A DNA stretch of 36,565 bases from Nymphaea colorata (Eukaryota; Streptophyta; Magnoliopsida; Nymphaeales; Nymphaeaceae), in NCBI RefSeq assembly GCF_008831285.2, contig NW_022204722.1, forward strand, positions 1 to 36,565. The letters run 5' to 3'. The position numbers and the translations under genes were made by a program. Positions 10,342 to 19,859 of the stretch are shown piece after piece. The notes beneath the pieces were generated by a model. That model was not told the origin of the DNA, ran no database searches, and saw only the letters and a list, made by a program, of their open reading frames with translations. Within the stretch, counting starts at the first letter, position 1. Each line of letters starts with the position of its first letter.

Positions 10342-13074
10342 TCATAATGCCAAATTGTATGGGTAGTGAAACAGACAAACATCAGACCCGCTGGGAGCGT
10401 GCGCCTACTACTCGTTGCCAGACAGCAGCAAACGGCGGTATTTGAAGTGGTCGAACCGGCCGCGCTTCGAGGGCACGTAATGCCCCTGCGCCTCGCTCAG
10501 CTTCTCCGTCTCCTCTCTGCGCTCCCGCATGTTGTAGGTAAAAGTTTTGCGGAAATGCGGATCCGAAAGATCAACGACCACCTTGTTCTTCCCCTGGGAC
10601 TACCTGCGCTCCCTCACGCGCTCCTAGGACCACTTGCCAGCACCAGCTCGATGAAGTTCAGCTTGGTGGTGGGCAGGTTGAACCGCTTGTCGGGGGAGTC
10701 CCTGATCCTGCCGCGGGGGGACTGCGAGCAGAAGCTGAAGTTGATGATCTTGGCAGTGTTGACCTTCTTGTCCTCGGCCTCGAAGATGGAGAGGTTGATG
10801 CGCTCCTTGGAGGAGATGGGCTTGCGGATGTTGATGGCCTTCTTGCGCAGCAGCACCTCCTCGCTCTCGGACCCCTCCTGCTCCTCCTGCACCGACTTCT
10901 CGACCAGCTCCGGCTCCGCCTTGCAGGCGTCCTCAGTGGTGCGGTGCTGCTCGATCTTGACCTTGGCCCGCATCTTGCACCGCGAGACCGACTTGCACTT
11001 GCCGCCCTTGATGACGTCGATCAGGTAGCTGGTCTGAGCCGCAGACAGGTCGTTCTCGTCGCCCTCGAGGTCCGAGCTTCCCTCGCTGAGCTCGTCGTCG
11101 CTGACCTTCTCGAGCTACTTCTCGGCCTCGCCTTCTTTATCTACTCGAACAGGTGCTTTATCTTCTCGTTCTCCATCGCTGTGAAGATGGAGACGCGCTA
11201 GGGGGCGGATTTTTGGGGCGAGCGCTTGGAAGTCTTCGGGTGCTGCTTCTTTCCCTTGTCGTTTTTGTCCTTGCGCTTCGATTGGTTCTTCTCGTACCTA
11301 TTGCGGTCAGCCGTGAGGACAAGGTCGACGTACTCATGCAGGGCCTCGCCGACCTTCCCGCCCATGCTCTTCCACAGGGCCTGCGTGTAGGGCACGTCGC
11401 AGAGCTGCTAGTAGTCGAAGAAGCTGCCGTTGGAAGTCTCGATGGTGTAGGAGAGCGGGACGCCGATGCGCCTGAGGATGATGGCCCGGGCGGTGGTCTC
11501 CTTGAAGGAGTTGATCTTGAAGATGCAGGAGTAGTAGCGGAACATGGAGGTGGCGTTTCCGAGCAGCTTGGGGAAGAGGCGCGCCTAGTAGTAGAAACGG
11601 TCGACGATGGGGAACTCGGGACCGTACATAAAAGTGTTCTTCTTCGTCGAGTGGCCGTGGAAGTCTAGAACATTAGCAACTTGTCTCCGAAAATGCATTT
11701 GTTTTCAGCAACTAGTTTTTTGAAATGGTAGACTTCTGGGAAGAGGGCCTTATCGGGCGAGCGGTACTCCCGATTGAAGTCTCTGCCTGAGAGTCCGGTG
11801 CGGTAGTTGCCGATGGCCACTCCATCCGGGTTCAGCATGGGCACTATCTTGAATACGACGTACCTCCGCAGCAGGGCCGCCTCCTTCGACCCCCCGCACA
11901 GCCACTCCATGAACCCCTCCATCATGTGCGAACCGTTGGACTACCCAGGGTGCGCACGACCAGAAACCACCACGCACCGCCTCGCAATCCCCTCCCCCAC
12001 CTCTCCCGCCGCCTCCTCCTCCACCCCCTGGTGGACCAGCACCAGCGGCACCTCCAAACCGCCCAGAGAGTTGCAGAGCTTGCTGATCTTGAGGAAGGAC
12101 TTGGTCTCAGGCCTGCTGGAGAGCTGCAGGAGGAACTCGCTGAGCCGCGTGTAGGTGTAGGGGATGCAGTAGGCGATCTGTATTTCATCTTGTTCGTACT
12201 GCGTATAGTACTCGAAGGACAGTCGGAACATGTGCCTGAGGTCGAAATCGTAGACCTTAGATGCGGTGATCTGTTTCCGCTCGAAGCGCACGTTTTCGCC
12301 GTCCTGCTGCCAGCCTATTTTCTCCTTCCTGAACTTCTTCTCGGAGTAGATGTAGGGCTTCATGCCCCTCGCGAACAAGCACTTGTCCTTCTGGAAGTTG
12401 CAGATGTTGATCTTGTACTTGAGCAGTTTCTTCCACCCCTTGACCTTGAAGTTGAACCACTGCAGGTGGCCGGCGGTGTTGCTGTCCACCCGCATGAAGC
12501 AGTCGTACTCCCGCTCGCCCACGCGCATCACGCAGTCCAAGTTTCCGCCCTCGAAGAAGGAGTCGAAGAGCAAATCGTCCTCGGCCTCCCAGTGCTGGCC
12601 GCAGAAGGGCGGTTGGTGAACTTCATATCGTTGGGAGCCTTGATGTGGTCGTAGGGGAAGCGAAAGGGTTTGTCGTACCAGGCATAGTAGGTGTTCTCGT
12701 AGCGGGGGCCGAGGTAGCAGAGCTTGGCGCGCTGGCGGGGCTGTTTGAGCACGCGGCGGATGAGGTGGTCGAAGCGCTCGCTCTCGAAGATGATGGGGAC
12801 TGGTACGGGGAGGTCCAGCTTGGTCTGCCAACTAATCCTCAATCCATGCGTACCCCGTCTCGATGTCCGGCCGCAAGGAGTAGCTCTTGTCCTTTATCTA
12901 GGGCGGAGGAGGGATCCTGAAACGCACCTGCTCCTTGTGGCTGCTCTCCTGCACCTCCTGCTTCGGCTCCTCCACGTGGATCTCCTCGTGCTGCAGCTCT
13001 TACTATGAGGAGAAACCGTCGTCGATTATGCGGTCCTCGTCCCCGCACCCATTGTCCTTTATCTCCGCATGCAT
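10342..13074 (-). CDS. cytosolic carboxypeptidase (AGBL/CCP family, M14, tubulin deglutamylase type)
   Basis: An N-terminal beta-sandwich domain (LLFDSFFEGGNLD, EYDCFMRVDSNTAGHLQWF, CIPYTYTRLSEFLL) is followed by the M14 zinc carboxypeptidase domain. Visible catalytic elements are SGRAHPGE (zinc ligands H and E), KIVPMLNPDGVAIGNYR, GRDFNREY, DFHGHS (zinc ligand H) and SYTIETSNGS (catalytic Glu). This order is that of CCP enzymes, which trim Glu from tubulin tails, an important activity in ciliated cells. The Glu of HPGE is encoded by TAG (11941-11943). A long E/K-rich tail follows. A 20-nt intron is likely at 10624-10643. One-base corrections are needed near 12605, 11667 and 11140, and a shift near 12832. 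The start is the ATG at 13074. The predicted protein has about 905 residues. Confidence 0.9.
10624..10643 (-). other. probable 20-nt intron, carboxypeptidase gene
   Basis: GTGCTG...CCTAG on the minus strand. Removal joins TTKLNFIEL to ERVRERRESQGKN and avoids an early TGA. Confidence 0.65.
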
Positions 13075-13440
13075 TCTCAAAAAATATTATAAAAACACAC
13101 AGAAGACCATCATCGCCCTCACGCATCGCGTCCGGAGACCTTCAAGCAAATATCGAGAGTCCTTTTGGGGGCTCTTGGAGGAATAGTATATGTCATCTAT
13201 TTTATTTTTTTGGAGAAAACGTAATGGGAAATGCACAGGGACCGCAAATAGGGATCACCCGTGATAGACCTGGCTGCATGGCATGGTTTCCCTCTTTGTT
13301 TTGCGTCTGTGGGCGTAAGCCCGTCCATCCATATTACGTAGCAACTATATTAATTATTAGAAGCCTGTGTGAAAATTAATGTAGAGGTTCTGAGCTTAAA
13401 TACTGGGCCGAGGGGCTTCGATTAATTAACAAATCATCCA
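13075..13440. promoter_or_regulatory. divergent intergenic region, carboxypeptidase/Piwi genes
   Basis: The 366 bp between divergent start codons are AT-rich near both ATGs and presumably hold both promoters. I see no repeat and no box shared with the right-arm array. Confidence 0.4.
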
Positions 13441-15779
13441 ATGATCATCGACGAAGAACCCGCACCCAGAAGAACCCTGCAACTGCCCCAGAGAGTGAAA
13501 GGACCCCACGCCTGCTCCTTCAAACAGATCGAACTCACCACCAACCACTACCACGTCAACCTCAGACAGATCGATAAAATCGTCATCTTCCGCATCAAGA
13601 TCGACCCAATGATCCCCTCCGACAACCGCCAGCTCCTCACCGACATCATCAACACCATCACGCCGCAAGTCTCCCAGCTGATATGTACATCTCTCCCCAC
13701 TTAGAGCGCCCAGTCTTCAGCGGCTTCACCATATACTCGCACAGGGAGGGCCTGCAGTCCGAGATGGAGTTCCAGGCCGACCACCGCCGAGTGCACGTGA
13801 AGCAGGTCAAGATCATCGAGGCAGCCTCCAACCCCAAGCTGCTGCTGAGCTTCCTCAACAACGGCCTCCAGAATATCATGCGAAGACTGGACTACACCGA
13901 GATCGGCAGGACCGGCAGGTACTTCAACTGCAACGGCGAGAGACAGCAGATGGACAACCTCTACCTCTACAGCGGCTTCAAGGCCAACTTCGTCCACCTG
14001 GAGGCAGGGTACTTCCTGAGGGTGGACTCCGTGAAGAAAGTGGTAAGAACCGAAACCGTCCTAGAATATATCGACAGCTTCTACAGGATGTACGAGGGGA
14101 AAGACAGAGACGAGAAGAGGATGGCACTCAAGGAAAGCCTCATCGGCACGATCGTCATGACGAACTACGGTAAGATGCAATACTACAAGGTGAAGAACGT
14201 GCTTTTCATCAAGGGAGAGGAGGTGATGCTGGACGAAAACCTATCCATGACCAAATACTACTACGACAAGTATAAAGTCGAGATCCATAAGCCAACCCAA
14301 CCACTGCTGGAAGTCGAACCCAAACGCAGGTACAACCAGGGGCTCGTCCTCCTCTTCCCAGAGGTGTGCCTCATGACCGGAATCCCAAGCAGCTTCGACG
14401 AGTTGAGGAGGAAAAAGATTTCAGAGTGCTCCATCAGGAACCCCGAGGACAAGGTCTCAGAGATCCAAAGCCTAATGGACAAGCTGAAGCCAACGGAGGG
14501 AATCAATGTGCTGCAGCAGTTGGGCATGGACGTCAACCCCAACATGTCGAAATTGATAGGGAGGGTGATCTCAGTCCCGCGCCTGCAGCTGGGCGGCAAC
14601 AACTCAGTGGAGAGCGGAAAGGAGGCCGGCTTCAACCTCCACAGCAAGCCCATCTACCAGTACAAGCACAAGGTCTGCCTCGCCGTCATCTACTTCCACG
14701 GGACCAAGCTCGACGAGCTGCTGGAGACCTTCAGGAATACCAGCAAAGCCCTGGGCATCGAGATGAGAATGAAAACCTTCCAGCTAGCCACTCGGAGCCT
14801 CAAGGACATGGAGAGGCAAATGAAGGAAGCGCTGAGCGGAAACTTCGGAGGCAACATCTGCCTGCTGATCCTGCCCGCCAACTGGAAGAGCGACTACAAG
14901 AAGCTGAAAAAGTACGCCATCGAGCAGGTGGGGATACTGACCCAGGTGATGACCGACCTGACCCTCAGGAGGCGCAGCCTGATGAGCATCGCCACCAAAG
15001 TCCTCCTGCAGATCGTCGCCAAGAGGGGCAACACGCTGTGGGTCCCGTAGACCACGCAGCCCGTCAGAGAATGCATGCTCATCGGGTTCGACACCGCAAA
15101 GTCCACCTCCGCGACCGTCCTCAGCGCAGTCGCGACCATCAACTCCACCTACTCCTCCCTGCACAGCCACTACAGGAAGTTCCACCACTCCGAGTAGAAG
15201 TTCTCAGCGATGCTGGATCTGACCAGCGAGTGCATCGCCGCCTACCAGGAGCGCAACCACAAGCTGCCCAGATAGGTACTCATCTTCTTCAACTCATGCT
15301 CTAGCGACCAGATCGCCATCTACCAGGAACAGTACCTGAACGTCCTCCAGGACACGCTGGCGGAGGTGTCTCACAGCTCCGTCCCGATCGGGATCATCGC
15401 CACCATGGTCAACGTCAGGAACTGCGAGCGTTTCTTCGCCAGCAACCACGGAATCTACAGAAACGTCCCGGCTGGCACCCTCGTCAGCGAAAACTTTGTC
15501 TCCAACAACTACGATTTTTTCCTGGTCAGCCAGCAGGCAACGAAAGGCACCATGATCCCAAACCACTACCGGGTGGTGTACTGTACCAGCAAGATGGAGG
15601 AGGGCCTGCTCCAGGAGCTCATCTTCAGCCAGTGCTTCAACTACGTGAACTGGACGGGGTCGATCAAGGTGCCGGCGGTCCTGCAGTACGCCAAGAAGTG
15701 TGCCAAGTTCGTAGCGGAAGTGATGGATAAGGAGGAAGAAGTACCCAAGGATATGAGGAATAAACCTTACTACGTGTGA
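13441..15779 (+). CDS. Piwi-clade Argonaute protein
   Basis: After removal of one 20-nt intron (13685-13704) the frame is exactly 772 codons with no frame break. The N domain ends near ERPVFSGFTIYSHREG; a PAZ domain follows (SLIGTIVMTNYGKMQYYKV, SMTKYYYDKYKVEIH, QPLLEV; residues about 225-320); then MID and PIWI (LLILPANW, QIVAKRGNTLWVP, CMLIGFDTAKST, FFLVSQQATKGTMIPNHYR, C-terminal KPYYV). In ciliates Piwi proteins load scan and other small RNAs that guide genome rearrangement or silencing. The catalytic motif looks broken: the first Asp (GFD) and the His (NHYR) are present, but the second Asp, in YRDG of active slicers, is Asn in LIFFNSCSSDQ. Slicer activity is therefore doubtful, while small-RNA binding may remain. 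TAG encodes Glu at three sites and across the splice junction. Confidence 0.95.
13685..13704 (+). other. 20-nt intron, Piwi gene
   Basis: GTACAT...CTTAG. Removal joins PQVSQLI to ERPVFSGF; the junction codon t|ag is itself a reassigned Glu codon. Confidence 0.9.
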
Positions 15780-15978
15780 GGTACCAATATGATTTTTTTT
15801 ATAGTTATTTTTAGCATTCAAACCAATAACATCAATGCCAAATCCCTATGCTGAAAAGGCATACAATCATCCATTTCATATACCAATCCCCTCCCATAGC
15901 CTCATCTTTATTCCTTTCTTTCGATTGATTTCCCAATGATCCGGTTCGATATGTTATATATATAAGTTATAGATTTGA

Positions 15979-16730
15979 ATGTTCATCCTGATAAACTTCG
16001 GCTACCGCTGTCGGAAGATCTTCACGATTGACTGCCTGGCAGCTGCGGTCTTCGACTGCATCTGGGACGCCTGCTACAAATAACTGCTCGATACCTACAA
16101 CCACCGAGAAGCTCAGTGCGCCAAAGAGACAGAAGCCCACCAGGCGAAGATAGAACCAGTGAGAAGAGACTGGAAGTTGTGGTGGTCAACTGAAAGAAGA
16201 AGAGGAAGCCGCAGGCGGAGAGAAAAAAGTAGAAATTGCTATATGCAGAAAGAATAAAAAAAAGGAGCGAAGAAGGCAGGAAAGGATGCACCCGTCGCCT
16301 CCTCACCGCTCGAACAGGAAAAAATGGACCTCGAAAAAGGCATCGAATTCTCCAAAACAGCCATCATCAAGTACGGCGAAAAAAAGACAAAAATCGCAGA
16401 ACTCAAGAACAAGCTCGAGTGTACATGGATCGCAACTTAGAGGTGCGGCAGAAGGTAGTCTCCGAGAAGGTATACATCGAACTGGTGGACAAGACAGGAT
16501 AGCGCAAGTTCATCCGGACCAAGCTGGAGCAGTAGGCCAGCTCCTTCCTGAGCGACAAGGGCGTTTACTACCTCTGCACGGTGACTCCTGGCGACGAGGA
16601 GGAAGTGGAGGCCCTCACCCACGAGGGATTTGCAGTGAGGACTGTGGAGGAGGATGCAGTAGTGGGCCAGGAGGAAGTTTTTAGCGTCAAGAAGGATGAC
16701 AAAGCCAAAAAGGGAGGAAAGAAGAAGTGA
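15979..16730 (+). CDS. small lysine/glutamate-rich protein, possible CXorf65-like ciliary protein
   Basis: The N terminus MFILINFGYRCRKIF followed by DCLAAAVFDCIWDACYKE resembles, from memory, the short ubiquitin-like N-terminal region of the CXorf65 family; this is a weak assignment. The middle is K/E-rich (LKEEEEAAGGEKKK) and the rest is a helical region (KTKIAELKNKLEEV, KLEQEASSFL) ending KDDKAKKGGKKK before TGA. Two clear 20-nt introns lie at 16229-16248 and 16421-16440. Two one-base losses are needed near 16155 and 16190. The length is about 236 residues. Its TGA stop directly abuts the stop of the phosphoesterase gene on the other strand. Confidence 0.7.
16229..16248 (+). other. 20-nt intron 1, CXorf65-like gene
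   Basis: GTAGAA...TGCAG. Removal joins AAGGEKK to KEEKKGAKKAG in phase 0. Confidence 0.8.
16421..16440 (+). other. 20-nt intron 2, CXorf65-like gene
   Basis: GTACAT...CTTAG. Removal joins AELKNKLE to EVRQKVVSEK; the junction codon is t|ag (Glu). Confidence 0.9.
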
Positions 16731-17570
16731 TCATTTTGCGCTGAGTATATGGGAATACAATCGTAGAGAGAACATATAAGAACGGAACGAATGGATGGAT
16801 AAGTATATTAAAGATGGATCATTTTGGTTGTTGGTCTGCTATGGTGCTTCGATTTCTATCAAAACAGGGCGATTCTTGGGCTTATACTTTTCATCAAGGT
16901 AGCAAACATTGTAGAAGTGAGTCTTATCCACAGTGCAATCCCCATAGGACTCGTGAATATGCCCGAAGATGTGCACTCTGGCTGGATTTCCTCCACCTTC
17001 AGCTTCAGCCTCTGGCACCCCACTCTCTTCCCGTCGTGAATCTTGTCCAGTATCCCGAAAGGAGGCGAGTGCGTGACCAGGACGTCCACTTTCTCCGGAA
17101 GAGTGTTCCAAATTTCCCACTTCTTGAGCCTCGGAGCAGTGAAGGCCATCTAGTAGTGGTTCCACACGTGAGGAGTCCCGAAGATCGTCACGCCCTCCAC
17201 CTCCACCCCCTCGTGGGTCAAAACCGTACACACGGATTTCAATTTGCTGATCTCGTTAGCCGTATTGACTCTTTCATTTTTTGGGACTTCCCACAATGGG
17301 CAATTTTTTCATAGGCTTCCTGGACTCCTCCATGCCGAAATCGTGGTTGCCGGGCACGACTATCTTATGCTTGTATGGCAATCTCTTGATGAAGACTCTG
17401 AAATCTGCGAACTCCTGCCTGGTGGACGTGATGGTGAAGTCTCCAGCGTGGATGAAGATGTCGGCTTCGGGCCAGGAGGAAGCGTCGATGAGGTGGTGGT
17501 CGACGTGAGTGTCCGACATCGCCAGGATTCTTATCTTGCGCTTGGGAAGCGAAGGTTGCTAGGCTTTCAT
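16731..17570 (-). CDS. calcineurin-like metallophosphoesterase (MPPED/239AB-like)
   Basis: All five metallophosphoesterase motifs are visible: MSDTHVDH (D-x-H), FIHAGDFT (GD), VVPGNHDFG (GNHD), LVTHSPPFGILD (TH) and HIFGHIHESYG (GHxH). The pattern GDFT ... HSPP ... GHIHE resembles the MPPED1/MPPED2 group, cyclic-nucleotide or metal-dependent phosphodiesterases, so a cytosolic hydrolase is inferred. The start MKAEQPSLPKRK at 17570 lies just before the first strand. Corrections are needed near 17280 (one A too many in an A run, a shift opposite to most others) and near 16990 (one base missing). After the last conserved strand (RPVLIEIEAP) the frame runs through TAG to the first TGA at 16731. 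The tail of about 30 residues is AT-rich and poorly convincing but forced by the code. Confidence 0.9.
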
Positions 17571-17883
17571 GTGATTCTGGGGTATGCGTTTATATTTAAT
17601 TATTCTTGCAATTGGCATAGACGAAAGGAGTATATATCAACAAGAAGGAAATGGAAATCGTGGAGGGATAAAGAATACGGAAGTTATGAATCCATCCATC
17701 ATCACAACGATCACAAGTTGTCCATATTCTTTAACCAAATTCCCTTTATCTTTTATTCTCCAATTCCCTTCATCTCTCTTCTCCAATCCCTCCAAATCCT
17801 TCCTTTCTTTTCGGCCCATACTGCGTATTTATTAATTTGGCTTTAATTGAAAATGATTAAAATAATTATTATTTCCAAGCCAT
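17571..17883. promoter_or_regulatory. divergent intergenic region, phosphoesterase/uS9 genes
   Basis: The 313 bp are strongly AT-rich with T-rich tracts (17750-17870) ahead of the ribosomal protein start codon. They likely hold both promoters. No conserved box identified. Confidence 0.4.
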
Positions 17884-18340
17884 ATGTCAGAAGGCAAGAA
17901 CAACCTCACCCAGTGCTTCGGTCGCAAGAAAAACTCAGTAGCCGTCGCTTCAGTCCGCCCAGGCAAAGGCGTCCTCCGCGTCAATGGCTCCCCCATCGAA
18001 CTTCTCGAACCTCAGTCACTCAGAGCCAAGGTGCTTGAGCCATCCTGTTGCTCGGCCTCAAGCGTTTCCAAAACCTTGACATCCGCATCAGAGTCAGAGG
18101 CGGTGGCTACGTCTCGCAGATCTACGCCATCAGACAGGCGCTCTCCAAGGGAGTCGTTGCCTACTACCAAAAGTACGTCAACGAGACCGAGAAGAGAGAG
18201 ATCAAGGGTACTCCTTCCATCACATAGAATTGCTGCTCCAGTACGACAGGTCCCTCCTCGTCGCCGATCCCAGAAGATGCGAGCCCAAGAAGTACGGAGG
18301 TCCCGGCGCCAGAGCCAGATACCAGAAATCCTACAGATGA
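17884..18340 (+). CDS. RPS16: small ribosomal subunit protein uS9 (RPS16)
   Basis: The protein aligns from end to end with eukaryotic uS9: [73 protein letters not shown] and the invariant C terminus [11 protein letters not shown] before TGA. uS9 sits in the head of the 40S subunit with its C-terminal tail reaching the P-site tRNA. A 20-nt intron at 18208-18227 joins EIK to ELLLQYD. One base is missing near 18041 (KVLEP to LLLGLKRF), where the homologue has a single hydrophobic residue. With that base restored the frame is 146 codons, giving 145 residues, the normal family length. It converges on the phosphatase gene with a 74-bp gap. Confidence 0.97.
18208..18227 (+). other. 20-nt intron, uS9 gene
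   Basis: GTACTC...CATAG. Removal gives [20 protein letters not shown], collinear with the highly conserved uS9 sequence, so the intron boundaries are secure. Confidence 0.97.
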
Positions 18341-18414
18341 TCTATAATCATTGAACTATCATCTCATCGTACCGCAGCAAGGGTGGGAAGGGCAACATCA
18401 TCAGGTTATTAAGA

Positions 18415-19740
18415 TCACATATCCGCCGTATGGAGGGGAGCGTAATCCACGAAAGAACTCTCGTGGGCGATCCTGCTGAGCCTGCTCTTGCGCTCGCTGT
18501 ACATGCTGGTCCTGAGCTGGCTAATCTCATTCAGCTGCGCCTCCATGGTGAGACGACTATTCTGGTTCTCGTTCTCGAAGCGCTGCTGGATGAGACTGAT
18601 CTTCTGGTTGATTGCGCTGTTCTTGCTGTCCAGCTCGCGGATCTTCTGCGTGAACTACTCGCGACTGCTCGAGGCCTTCTTCTACAGACGCAGCTCGGGC
18701 AGGTCCGGGAATTATAGCGGTTGGTTGCTGGCGGTGGGGTTTCGCAGCGAGAGGGATTGGGACTTGTAGGAGGTGAACGATTTGTGGAGCGCGCTTGGCT
18801 TGGACTGTTTGGAGATGAAGCTTTCTTCTGGATTTTTCATGGCTATTTTGGACTAGTTGATGACAGAGCTGAGCTGGTTGGAGGCCCTGGAGTGGTACGA
18901 TTTGTTGCTCTTGCAGGACCGGCCCTCCTCCAAGTCGTCCAGTTTTGCATTTCTGGCGCTCAAACGCGAAAATCCCACATTTATCTGTTCATCCACCCCG
19001 AGGAAATTGGATCTCTACAGCTCCACCAAGTTATTGTTGGTCTTTATTCTGATGGATTTATCGTTGTTTTGGTCCTTACGTGCGGAGGGCTGCTCAACCC
19101 GTAAGGATTTTTCCAGTTTTTAGTCCGATTTCTTCAAAGATACGCCCTTCTAGTATTGCTTCAATTGGATGAACATATTATCGGTGGGGGAAATCTAAAT
19201 GGAAGGCACATTACCACCTTGCGTCGTGATTTCACCTCGTTGTACGCATCCTCCAAGGATAAGGTGCGATGCCGCATCAGAAAGGCAATGATGAAGCAAG
19301 CCGACCGGTTAGTCCCAGCCACGCAATGCACCATCACCTAAGTCGTAAATGGCATACATTGGTCAGCTTTAGTTTTTAGTTGATGAAGGTCACCCCTTCC
19401 TCCAGGTACGGTCCCATCTGCACGTTCTCGTCCTATTCCAGAGGGATATATTTGCTATATTTGATCAGCTCCTTCGGATGCTTGGTAGCGTTGCCCTTAG
19501 CCACGCACATCAATGCACCGATCTTCAGGTCTACTTCACCAGGATGGTACTCTCTATGATGCCTGCGTTCTCCGCGGCTTAGATATTGCCCAAATAGAGA
19601 TTACCGCAATCCTGCCGATCAGCTCTCAGGATCACCTGCACATCTTCTGGAAATTTGATCTAATTTCTTGATTTGTTCCCCTGGGATAGCACGACTGGTA
19701 CAGCGACAATGGTGGGTTGGGGATAGATGGAAGCGTACAT
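18415..19740 (-). CDS. dual-specificity protein phosphatase with C-terminal coiled coil
   Basis: The N-terminal third is a DSP domain: CGNLYLGNIEAAEN, KIGALMCVAKGN, EEGVTFINEKL and the phosphatase loop VMVHCVAGTNRSACFI, an HCx5R signature with Cys and Arg intact. RRKVVISPTDNMFIQL follows as in other DSPs. The catalytic domain should remove phosphate from Ser/Thr/Tyr. The remaining two thirds are S/N/K/E-rich and end in a coiled coil (QKIRELDSKNSAINQKI, QRFENENQNSRLTMEAQL), then FVDYAPLHTADM before TGA. Two clear 20-nt introns lie at 19338-19357 and 19195-19214; both flank the catalytic loop. One base is missing near 19545; with it restored the length is 428 residues. The coiled-coil tail may target the enzyme to a structure. 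Confidence 0.9.
19195..19214 (-). other. 20-nt intron, phosphatase gene intron 2
   Basis: GTAATG...TTTAG on the minus strand. Removal joins EVKSRRKV to VISPTDNMFIQLKQY and opens the long C-terminal frame. Confidence 0.9.
19338..19357 (-). other. 20-nt intron, phosphatase gene intron 1
   Basis: GTATGC...CTTAG on the minus strand. Removal joins INEKLKLTN to VMVHCVAGTNRS at the catalytic loop. Confidence 0.93.
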
Positions 19741-19859
19741 GTTTATTGTGGTGATATTGACAATAAAATATTGGTGGGCGATTATAGTGAACAAGGATAT
19801 AATTGAAATTGTGGAGCGAGGGGGGAATGGGGGATAAATGGTAGATTCAACATCATTAG

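Noticed and set aside
11926-12654. Plus-strand ORF of 242 codons, L/V/E-rich
   Set aside because: Antisense shadow of the carboxypeptidase gene, whose catalytic motifs lie on the minus strand here.
13683-13704. ATG at 13683 as the Piwi start
   Set aside because: It lies at a 20-nt intron; the upstream exon from 13441 encodes a proper Piwi N-terminal region and joins in frame.
14366-15304. Long plus-strand ORF (312 codons), Q/P/R/H-rich
   Set aside because: It is an out-of-frame shadow of the GC-rich Piwi gene; the Piwi frame shows PAZ and PIWI motifs and runs through the same bases.
15979-16730. Firm naming of this gene as CXorf65
   Set aside because: Only the first 35 residues resemble that family from memory; kept as a tentative label.
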